A DNA stretch of 5,120 nt, from assembly GCA_938003885.1 (NCBI GenBank), contig CALKWT010000163.1:1-5120 (forward strand). The letters are read 5' to 3'. Below the pieces are notes generated by a model, which was given only the letters and a program-made list of their open reading frames with translations, was not told the origin of the DNA and did no database searches. Shown here piece after piece: positions 1 to 4,429 of this stretch. The translations under genes were made by a program, and so were the position numbers. Positions within the stretch are counted from its first letter, which is position 1, and every line of letters starts with the position of its first letter. This DNA comes from an uncultured Balneolaceae bacterium. Its GTDB lineage: Bacteria > Bacteroidota > Rhodothermia > Balneolales > Balneolaceae.

Positions 1-424
1 CTTTGACGAGATCACGGCCGTTATAAAGAAATACGCACCCCACGAGTGTGCAATTGAAACCCCGGTCTATGGTGTGGATCCCCTGGCCATGCATAAACTG
101 GGCCGGGCACAAGCTGCATCCATGCTGGCTATTACCAATCAGAAACTCTCTGTTACAGAGTATTATCCGAAAGCGGTAAAAAAATCGGTAACCGGGAATG
201 GGAATGCCAGCAAGCAGCAGGTTGCTTTTATGCTGGAGAAAGTGCTTAACATCGACGCCTCTCCCTTGTCTGAAGATGCGACCGATGCACTGGCTGTAGC
301 CTGGTGCCACTCCATGGGGCGGAGCAGAGCAGGATCCTTCGGGAAAAAAATGCATCAGAACAACAGCCGTTCAGGCTGGGTACAGTTTATTCAGGACAAC
401 CCGGAGCGTGTCAAAGAGAACTGA
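1..424 (+). CDS. ruvC: RuvC Holliday junction endonuclease, C-terminal part (5' truncated by window edge)
   Basis: RuvC is the dimeric endonuclease that resolves Holliday junctions by paired nicks, working with the RuvAB branch-migration motor. The frame is open from position 2 with no stop before TGA at 422-424, giving 140 residues. About 50 N-terminal residues, including the first catalytic aspartate, lie off the left edge. A GTG at 74 is internal and not the real start. Visible family landmarks are the second catalytic acid in AIETP (Glu codon 56-58), the segment HKLGRAQAAS matching the KLGQARG region of E. coli RuvC, and the last two catalytic aspartates in EDATDALAVAW (codons 275-277 and 284-286, spaced as in E. 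coli). A C-terminal tail with SGWVQFIQDNPERVKEN extends past the E. coli end; I recall similar tails in Bacteroidota-like RuvC. It lies 44 bases before ruvA on the same strand, so the two are probably co-transcribed. Confidence 0.95.
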   Translation, partial: FDEITAVIKKYAPHECAIETPVYGVDPLAMHKLGRAQAASMLAITNQKLSVTEYYPKAVKKSVTGNGNASKQQVAFMLEKVLNIDASPLSEDATDALAVAWCHSMGRSRAGSFGKKMHQNNSRSGWVQFIQDNPERVKEN

Positions 425-430
425 TCAATC

Positions 431-472
431 ATGAAAAGTCTAAACTGTTTTCAGCTGAAAAGAAGTAAATGA
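431..472 (+). other. 13-codon open frame between ruvC and ruvA, stop overlapping the ruvA start
   Basis: ATG at 431 opens a 13-residue frame (MKSLNCFQLKRSK) ending at TGA 470-472. That stop overlaps the ruvA ATG (469-471) in an ATGA arrangement typical of translational coupling. The frame is the same as that of ruvC, with only TCA and ATC codons between the ruvC stop and this ATG. It could be a coupling mini-cistron, or the remains of a longer ruvC C-terminus cut by a newer stop at 422-424. A frame this short can easily arise by chance, so confidence is low. Confidence 0.2.
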
Positions 473-1059
473 TCGCATATTTAAAAGGTACAATTGCTGC
501 TATAGAAGAGCAGTCCTGCATTGCAGATGTACACGGTGTTGGATACCGGGTGGAGGTCTCTTCGCAAACCCGCGAAGCCCTGACTCCCGGTAAAGAGATA
601 AAGCTGCTGATTTTCCACCACATCACGGAAAATGATCAGCGACTTTTCGGCTTTATCACCCAAAAAGAGAAGAATCTGTTCGAGCGGCTGATCACGGTGA
701 AAGGGATCGGGCCCAAGCTGGGGCTTACCATTTTATCAGGGATGCCGGCACCGGCTCTGATGGAAGCCATTGTGACTCAGGATATCAACTCCCTGGTTAC
801 TATTCCGGGAATCGGCAAGAAAACCGCAGAACGAATGGTTTTGGAGCTTAAGGATAAACTGTTTGACGAGTCTGCCCCTTCGGTTGTATCCGGAGATGCC
901 GGCAAGAGAGGGAAAAGGGAAGAGGCAGTTTCTGCACTGGAGGCTCTCGGGTTTCCTTCACGCGAGGTGGCCCGGGTTGTCAACTCCATCCTTGCCAAAG
1001 AGGGCGGTGCTACCGTTTCAGATATCGTGAAACAGGCCCTTACACAGCTCAAACGGTAA
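469..1059 (+). CDS. ruvA: RuvA, Holliday junction branch migration complex DNA-binding subunit
   Basis: RuvA binds the four-way DNA junction as a tetramer or octamer and loads the RuvB ATPase for branch migration. The product is 196 residues, close to the usual 190-205. The N-terminal OB-fold (about 1-65) starts MIAYLKGTI and includes the HGVGYRVEVS strand. Two helix-hairpin-helix motifs follow: VKGIGPK at 77-83 and IPGIGKK at 112-118, the latter continuing into TAERMVLELKDKL. A variable linker (about 135-150) joins the RuvB-contacting domain III (about 150-196), with EEAVSALEALGF and a helical end. The ATG at 469 matches the conserved family N-terminus. Only an A-rich, weakly Shine-Dalgarno-like AAAAGAAG precedes it. 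ruvC lies directly upstream. ruvB does not follow; a two-component regulator does, after a 133-base gap. Confidence 0.97.
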   Translation: MIAYLKGTIAAIEEQSCIADVHGVGYRVEVSSQTREALTPGKEIKLLIFHHITENDQRLFGFITQKEKNLFERLITVKGIGPKLGLTILSGMPAPALMEAIVTQDINSLVTIPGIGKKTAERMVLELKDKLFDESAPSVVSGDAGKRGKREEAVSALEALGFPSREVARVVNSILAKEGGATVSDIVKQALTQLKR

Positions 1060-1085
1060 CAATTCCTTAATATGAGATCGTTATC

Positions 1086-1115
1086 TTGAGAATGGATGAT
1101 CCATCATGCTGTAAT
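1086..1115 (+). promoter_or_regulatory. Candidate sigma70-type promoter upstream of the response regulator
   Basis: TTGAGA at 1086-1091 (5 of 6 to TTGACA) and TGTAAT at 1110-1115 (5 of 6 to TATAAT) are separated by 18 bases. Transcription would start near 1122, leaving a leader of about 70 bases before the TTG start at 1193. Bacteroidota proper use a different promoter consensus (TTTG and TAnnTTTG), and that pattern is absent here, so the call depends on the organism's sigma factor. It was found by eye. Confidence 0.35.
1092..1104. promoter_or_regulatory. 13-bp palindrome, possible operator between -35 and -10
   Basis: The sequence ATGGATGATCCAT is a perfect inverted repeat: two 6-base arms around a single G at 1098. 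It begins directly after the candidate -35 box and sits wholly inside the spacer of the promoter proposed at 1086-1115, where a bound dimeric regulator would block RNA polymerase. PhoB-type regulators normally bind direct repeats, so autoregulation by the downstream gene is not the obvious reading. The arms are too close for a stable RNA hairpin using all six pairs. Confidence 0.3.
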
Positions 1116-1146
1116 GGACTCCTGCGGCTTTCCCGGTGGGATGGCT

Positions 1147-1170
1147 GTTAATGAGGGCAACCCTCTTAAC
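1147..1170 (+). other. Bulged RNA hairpin in the response-regulator leader
   Basis: GTTAA (1147-1151), a bulged T (1152) and GAGGG (1153-1157) pair with CCCTC (1161-1165) and TTAAC (1166-1170) around a CAA loop. This gives ten base pairs with one bulge. It ends 22 bases before the TTG start at 1193. No T-run follows, so it is not a canonical terminator for ruvA. It may be a leader structure that affects translation or mRNA stability, or a weak terminator. Confidence 0.45.
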
Positions 1171-1192
1171 CAACAACCAAACCGTATAACCA

Positions 1193-1870
1193 TTGTCGAA
1201 ACAGACTATACTGGTAGTAGATGACGAACAGGATCTCCTTGATCTGATTGAATACAATCTGAAAAAGGAGGGGTATCATGTACTGCGGGCAGAAAATGGG
1301 CAGGATGGAATTCGAATTGCCCGGGAGACGAAACCGGATCTGGTATTGCTGGACATCATGATGCCGCAGATGGATGGCATTGAGGTGTGCCAGAGAATGC
1401 GGAGCGATGCCGATCTGAGGCACATTCCAATCATCTTTCTGACAGCCCGGAGTGATGAGAAGACCGAAGTTGAAGGATTGGACAAAGGGGCGGATGACTA
1501 CATAACCAAGCCGATCAGCACCAGAAAACTGATTTCCCGTATCAAAGCGGTAATGCGTCGGTTCGATGACACCGACAGCACTGTACGGGTGCTGAGGGCC
1601 CACGACCTGGAGATCGACAGGGACCGCTATATCGTGTCGAAGGGAGAGGAGGAGTTTCATCTGCCCAAAAAGGAGTTTGAACTCTTGCATTACCTGGCCA
1701 GTAAAAAAGGGAAGGTGAGGGACCGCCAGACCTTATTGGACAAGGTATGGGGTAATAATATTTACGTGGTCGACCGCACTGTGGATGTTCACGTACGAAA
1801 GATCAGGGAGAAACTGGGAGACCACTATATCGAGACCGTAAAAGGAGTGGGTTACAGATTTAAGGAGTAA
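1193..1870 (+). CDS. OmpR/PhoB-family DNA-binding response regulator
   Basis: This is the cytoplasmic transcription regulator of a two-component pair, phosphorylated by a histidine kinase, very likely the one at 2131-3192. It has 225 residues, the usual PhoB length. The receiver domain (about 4-118) shows the acidic pocket D10-D11, phospho-acceptor D54 in LLDIMMPQMDG, switch residue T84 in FLTAR, and K106 in YITKP. The winged-helix effector domain (about 132-224) has PKKEFELLHYLASKKGKV, recognition helix RTVDVHVRKIREKLG and the terminal hairpin ETVKGVGYRF. The start is TTG. An in-frame TAA at 1187-1189 lies two codons upstream, and the next in-frame ATG falls inside the D54 motif, so TTG is effectively forced. 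There is no clear Shine-Dalgarno; a hairpin precedes it at 1147-1170. It resembles PhoB of the PhoB/PhoR phosphate system, but target specificity cannot be read from sequence, so no symbol is given. Confidence 0.96.
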   Translation: MSKQTILVVDDEQDLLDLIEYNLKKEGYHVLRAENGQDGIRIARETKPDLVLLDIMMPQMDGIEVCQRMRSDADLRHIPIIFLTARSDEKTEVEGLDKGADDYITKPISTRKLISRIKAVMRRFDDTDSTVRVLRAHDLEIDRDRYIVSKGEEEFHLPKKEFELLHYLASKKGKVRDRQTLLDKVWGNNIYVVDRTVDVHVRKIREKLGDHYIETVKGVGYRFKE

Positions 1871-1877
1871 ACCGGTT
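1869..1877. repeat. AAACCGGTT palindromic element, copy 1
   Basis: AAACCGGTT overlaps the last base of the response-regulator TAA (1868-1870) and contains the 8-base palindrome AACCGGTT. The same nine bases recur at 2052-2060, near the other end of the regulator-kinase gap. A third copy at 3700-3708 lies in manC, where it encodes the conserved ETGYG segment and is explained by coding. Function is unknown, and the match may be chance. Confidence 0.25.
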
Positions 1878-1901
1878 CAGATCTTTTTCACCCGGGCTGA
1901 A

Positions 1902-1944
1902 TCATGCCAGGGGATGCCGGACGAAGATCGGGTGGATGGCATGA
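1902..1944 (+). repeat. 8-bp inverted repeat after the response regulator
   Basis: TCATGCCA (1902-1909) and TGGCATGA (1937-1944) are perfect reverse complements separated by 27 bases. The arms bracket the first ATG (1914) of the small open frame described at 1914-2090, and the right arm contains its alternative ATG (1941). No T-run follows, so a simple terminator for the regulator is unlikely. In RNA, pairing could place the 1941 ATG in a stem. Significance is uncertain given the long loop. Confidence 0.3.
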
Positions 1945-2090
1945 ACTCTCTGTCCTCCCCGCCGGCGGATGGAGCAGATGATCCCGCATTCGAGGGCATA
2001 AGGCGTAAAATTTTTGATCAGGCAGATGAAAGCAGGCCCTCATGGGCCTTCAAACCGGTTTCTGAATCCGTGGCCTTACAGGTTGCCTAA
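1914..2090 (+). CDS. Hypothetical small acidic protein between regulator and kinase
   Basis: A 58-residue open frame runs from ATG 1914 to TAA 2088-2090 and fills most of the 260-base gap between the two-component genes. I do not recognise the protein. It starts MPDEDRVDGMNSLSSPPADG, is acidic (12 Asp/Glu against 6 Lys/Arg), and has no membrane segment, signal peptide or cysteine. Its second half has IRRKIFDQADESRPSWAFKP. The evidence for coding is base asymmetry: G occupies about 45% of first, 16% of second and 29% of third codon positions, a pattern typical of real genes. The frame is open further left to a TAA at 1839, but ATG 1914 is the first start codon. AGGGG abuts it too closely for a normal ribosome site. 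Met10 (ATG 1941), preceded by GGGTGG, is an alternative start. The kinase start follows 40 bases later. It could be a small accessory of the kinase, a remnant of a longer gene, or non-coding. Confidence 0.45.
   Translation: MPDEDRVDGMNSLSSPPADGADDPAFEGIRRKIFDQADESRPSWAFKPVSESVALQVA
2034..2049 (+). other. GC-rich hairpin with TCAT loop inside the regulator-kinase gap
   Basis: AGGCCC (2034-2039) pairs perfectly with GGGCCT (2044-2049) around the tetraloop TCAT (2040-2043), giving a compact and stable six-pair stem. It lies 81 bases before the kinase TTG start and within the small frame at 1914-2090. The downstream sequence TTCAAACC lacks the T-run of an intrinsic terminator. If transcribed from the regulator through the kinase, it could attenuate kinase expression or mark an mRNA processing site. 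Confidence 0.4.
2052..2061. repeat. AAACCGGTTT 10-bp perfect palindrome, copy 2
   Basis: AAACCGGTTT is a full 10-base palindrome sharing nine bases with the copy at 1869-1877. It starts three bases after the hairpin at 2034-2049 and lies about 70 bases before the kinase start, a plausible operator position. In the small frame it would encode Lys-Pro-Val, so it can also be read as coding sequence. No known binding protein is inferred. Confidence 0.25.
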
Positions 2091-2130
2091 CATATAGACA
2101 GGCAGTAACAACAGACTTAAAAATACGAGA

Positions 2131-3192
2131 TTGAAATTCTCTACCATCTCATACCGCACGGCACTCCCCTCGGCACTGCTCCTGGGTGGGATCATTTCGG
2201 CAAGCCTCTATCTCTTTGGCGTTGTGCCAGCAGGCGGTGCAGCGTGGAGTTTTCTGCTCATCACTGTCACGGCATTTCTGATTATCTATGTGATTACCGC
2301 ACGACTGCATAACAGAAGAGTGGAGCTGCTGATCGACCTCATGCGAAACCTCTCAACCAAAACCTTTAAGAGCTACAGATTACCTGATCACAAGAATTCA
2401 AAAGATGAGCTCGATCTGTTAATACTTCGCACCATCCGTGCAAATGACACCGTTAAAAAGGAGATGGCACGTCTTAACAAGATTGAAAACTACCGAAAAG
2501 AATTTATTGGGGATATCTCGCATGAGTTGAAAACGCCTATCTTTGCGATCCAGGGATTTGTGGAAACTCTGCTGGATGGTGCCCTCTATGATGAGGAGGT
2601 AAATAGATCGTTTCTTCAGAAAACGATGAGGAATGTAAACCGGCTCATCTATCTGACGAACGATCTGATGGAGATCTCCCGTCTCGAAACGGGGGAACTG
2701 GAGTCAAACATAGAGGATCTCTGTTTGAAAGTTGTCGTCATGGATGTGGTGGAGAGTCTTCAGTACAAGGCACAGGAGGAAGATGTGGAGATTCTGGTTA
2801 AAGATTTTCATAAAGATGTCAGAATTCTTGCAGACCGAAATCAGATCAAGCAGGTTCTGGTGAACCTCATCGAAAACGGCATGAAGTATAACAAGCCAGG
2901 CGGATATGTAGAGATCGGAATTCAGGATGCGGAGGGGGATCCGTCCAGGCTGGAGCTCTATGTGAAGGATAGCGGTATAGGGATCGATAAAAAAGATCTT
3001 AAGAGGGTGACGGAGCGTTTTTTCCGGGTGGATAAGTCGCGCTCCCGGGATAAAGGGGGAACCGGCCTTGGGCTCGCCATTGTCAAGCACATTGTGGAAG
3101 CTCATGGCGAGAGCATGACGATCGAAAGCGAGCTGGATGAGGGGACTACATTTCGGATTACATTTACCCGTTCAGGTTATTTTTTGGATTGA
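2131..3192 (+). CDS. PhoR-type membrane sensor histidine kinase with minimal sensor region
   Basis: This inner-membrane kinase autophosphorylates on histidine and passes the phosphate to its response regulator, most likely the one at 1193-1870. It has 353 residues. Two membrane segments (about 11-33 and 38-58) form a tight hairpin joined by only a few residues, so there is almost no extracytoplasmic domain. A short linker (about 60-115) holds no HAMP or PAS signature I can see. The HisKA dimerisation helix has H131 in FIGDISHELKTP and ends near EISRLETGELE. The HATPase domain shows the N box NLIENGMKYN (N249), G1 box DSGIGID (D280), F box ERFFRVD (E295) and G2 box GGTGLGL (309-315). All catalytic boxes look intact. 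The start is TTG: no ATG lies between the upstream in-frame TAG (2095) and the first membrane helix. Sensing may occur within the membrane or through a partner, as known for PhoR with the Pst/PhoU complex; this is inference. Confidence 0.95.
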   Translation: MKFSTISYRTALPSALLLGGIISASLYLFGVVPAGGAAWSFLLITVTAFLIIYVITARLHNRRVELLIDLMRNLSTKTFKSYRLPDHKNSKDELDLLILRTIRANDTVKKEMARLNKIENYRKEFIGDISHELKTPIFAIQGFVETLLDGALYDEEVNRSFLQKTMRNVNRLIYLTNDLMEISRLETGELESNIEDLCLKVVVMDVVESLQYKAQEEDVEILVKDFHKDVRILADRNQIKQVLVNLIENGMKYNKPGGYVEIGIQDAEGDPSRLELYVKDSGIGIDKKDLKRVTERFFRVDKSRSRDKGGTGLGLAIVKHIVEAHGESMTIESELDEGTTFRITFTRSGYFLD

Positions 3193-3221
3193 CAGGGTTT
3201 TTCCTAACTTCCTTTTAAAAT
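3189..3221 (+). promoter_or_regulatory. Weak candidate promoter before manC
   Basis: A perfect TTGACA (3189-3194) overlaps the kinase TGA stop. The best -10 match, TAAAAT (3216-3221, 5 of 6), lies 21 bases away, longer than the ideal 17. A Bacteroidota-style alternative is TTTG (3183-3186) with TAACTTCC (3205-3212, 6 of 8 to TAnnTTTG). The 62-base gap (3193-3254) is AT-rich and has three TTAAA-type runs, which suits a promoter, but neither match is strong. manC could instead be read through from the kinase gene. Confidence 0.3.
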
Positions 3222-3254
3222 AATGACCTTAGTTAAAACGGGAATTAAACGTAT

Positions 3255-4328
3255 ATGATCTATTCGGTAATAATGGCAGGGGGTTCCGGTACAAGATTCT
3301 GGCCGCTCAGCCGGAACGAAAAGCCCAAACAGTTTCTAAAACTCTTTAGTGATAACACCCTGATTCAGGAGACAGTCGCCAGGCTGGATGGCTATATTCC
3401 GGAAGAGAATGTCATGGTTGTGACCAACGAACAGTATACCGGACTAGTGAAAGATCAGGTACCGCATCTTTTGCCGGAGCGCCTGATCGGTGAACCTATG
3501 GCCCGGAATACGGCTCCCTGCATTGCAGCTGCAGCCGCTCTTCTTCTGGCAGATGATCCCGATGCGACAATGATCGTTTTGCCGGCTGACCATCAGGTGG
3601 CCGATGTGGAAGAGATGCTGAATGTATTCCGCGCCGGCGTGGAAGTGGCCAACAGGGAGAGGGTGCTCGTAACGATCGGTATCGAACCCAACCGTCCTGA
3701 AACCGGTTACGGTTATATTCAGCGGGAGATGAAACCCAGATACCATGCCGCGGATAAGGGAGTTCACAAAGTGATTCAGTTTACAGAGAAACCGCACCTC
3801 GAGAAGGCAGAGGCCTTATTAAAGTCCGGAGAGTACCTGTGGAACAGCGGTATCTTTATCTGGCGTGCGGATACCGTCGCAGAAGCGTTCCGCAGTTATC
3901 TTCCCGATCTCTATGAAGAGATGATGATTCTGCAGAACTCTTCCCGGAGCGAGGCAGATATCAAAAGGTTCTACGAAAACTGCCCGTCGGTCTCCATCGA
4001 TGTTGGAATTATGGAGAAAGCACAGAATGTCTATGTGATTCCTGCGGATTTTGGGTGGAACGATATCGGTGGATGGAAAGCGGTTCATGAACTTTCCGGC
4101 AAAGAGGCTTCCGGGAATGCATCCCTGGATACCCAAACGGTTTACATACGTTCGAAAGACAATCTGGTACACTCCGGGACCGGGAAACTCGTCACACTGA
4201 TCGGTGTGGAAAATCTGGCGGTAGTGGAGACGGAAGATTCGGTCATGGTTTTAAATCTGGATGATGCACAGGCCGTTCGGGATCTGGTCGAGCATCTCAA
4301 AAAAGAGGATCTGAACGAGTTTCTATAG
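3255..4328 (+). CDS. manC: Mannose-1-phosphate guanylyltransferase (GDP-mannose pyrophosphorylase)
   Basis: This cytoplasmic enzyme makes GDP-mannose and pyrophosphate from GTP and mannose-1-phosphate, feeding mannose, and through it fucose-type sugars, into surface glycans. It has 357 residues, the length of the monofunctional form. The C-terminal cupin isomerase domain of the roughly 470-residue bifunctional ManC/AlgA enzymes is absent. The nucleotide-binding signature MAGGSGTRFWPLSR plus KPKQF spans 7-27. D112-H113 in LPADHQV is the metal and nucleotide region. ETGYGYIQ lies near 148-155, FTEKP at 176-180, YLWNSGIFIW around 195-203, and DFGWNDIGGW at 265-274. A beta-helix-like C-terminal part follows, ending near the TAG at 4326-4328. 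The ATG at 3255 begins right at the conserved N-terminal strand (MIYSVIMAGG), with a weak GGGAA about 10 bases upstream. It follows the kinase by 62 bases and is convergent with the hydrolase gene. No other polysaccharide genes are seen here. Confidence 0.96.
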   Translation: MIYSVIMAGGSGTRFWPLSRNEKPKQFLKLFSDNTLIQETVARLDGYIPEENVMVVTNEQYTGLVKDQVPHLLPERLIGEPMARNTAPCIAAAAALLLADDPDATMIVLPADHQVADVEEMLNVFRAGVEVANRERVLVTIGIEPNRPETGYGYIQREMKPRYHAADKGVHKVIQFTEKPHLEKAEALLKSGEYLWNSGIFIWRADTVAEAFRSYLPDLYEEMMILQNSSRSEADIKRFYENCPSVSIDVGIMEKAQNVYVIPADFGWNDIGGWKAVHELSGKEASGNASLDTQTVYIRSKDNLVHSGTGKLVTLIGVENLAVVETEDSVMVLNLDDAQAVRDLVEHLKKEDLNEFL

Positions 4329-4353
4329 CAGAAGCTGACGTTTTGCCTCCTCC

Positions 4354-4429
4354 AATTGAGACGGTGGGAACCGTACGTATTGATACGCCCGGGTGCGACT
4401 CGTCAAACCCGGGATTTTATACCTCAATT
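4354..4429. repeat. 76-base nested inverted-repeat structure between convergent genes
   Basis: An outer pair AATTGAG (4354-4360) and CTCAATT (4423-4429) encloses three consecutive stems. These are ACGGT/ACCGT (4361-4365 with 4370-4374, loop GGGA), CGTAT/ATACG (4376-4380 with 4383-4387) and CCCGGGT/ACCCGGG (4388-4394 with 4407-4413). Together they can draw a four-way junction with few unpaired bases. The right edge covers the stop and last three codons of the minus-strand hydrolase. The most likely job is transcription termination or mRNA 3'-end protection for the converging genes. Individual short stems could be chance. Confidence 0.35.
4388..4420 (+). terminator. Intrinsic-terminator-like stem after manC
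   Basis: CCCGGGT (4388-4394) and ACCCGGG (4407-4413) form a perfect seven-pair GC-rich stem with a 12-base loop, followed by ATTTTAT (4414-4420). On the + strand this fits a rho-independent terminator 60 bases after the manC stop, although the T-run is short. It overlaps the minus-strand hydrolase stop codon (4417-4419). For transcripts from the minus strand the stem is not followed by a T-run, so termination there would be weaker or use the neighbouring stems. Confidence 0.55.

Noticed and set aside
1147..1170. Intrinsic terminator for ruvA
   Set aside because: The stem is good but is followed by CAACAACC with no T-run, so a rho-independent terminator call is not supported.
1166..1690. 174-codon minus-strand open frame
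   Set aside because: It is antisense to the clearly conserved response regulator and has no recognisable protein features; it is a mirror of coding constraints on the other strand.
2006..2016. TAAAATTTTTG resembling a Bacteroidota -7 element upstream of the kinase
   Set aside because: Spacing does not fit TAnnTTTG exactly, no good -33 TTTG lies at the right distance, and it falls within the small coding-like frame.
2704..3105. 133-codon minus-strand open frame within the kinase region
   Set aside because: It lies opposite the intact HATPase domain and shows no recognisable motif.
3700..3708. Third AAACCGGTT copy as a regulatory site
   Set aside because: It encodes the conserved ETGYG segment of mannose-1-phosphate guanylyltransferase, which explains the bases without a regulatory role.
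4354..4429. tRNA-like cloverleaf: 7-bp outer stem, 76 bases, three inner arms
   Set aside because: No 7-base T-loop or GTTCGA-type motif, arms in the wrong positions on both strands, no plausible anticodon arm, and the right end codes for the hydrolase C-terminus.
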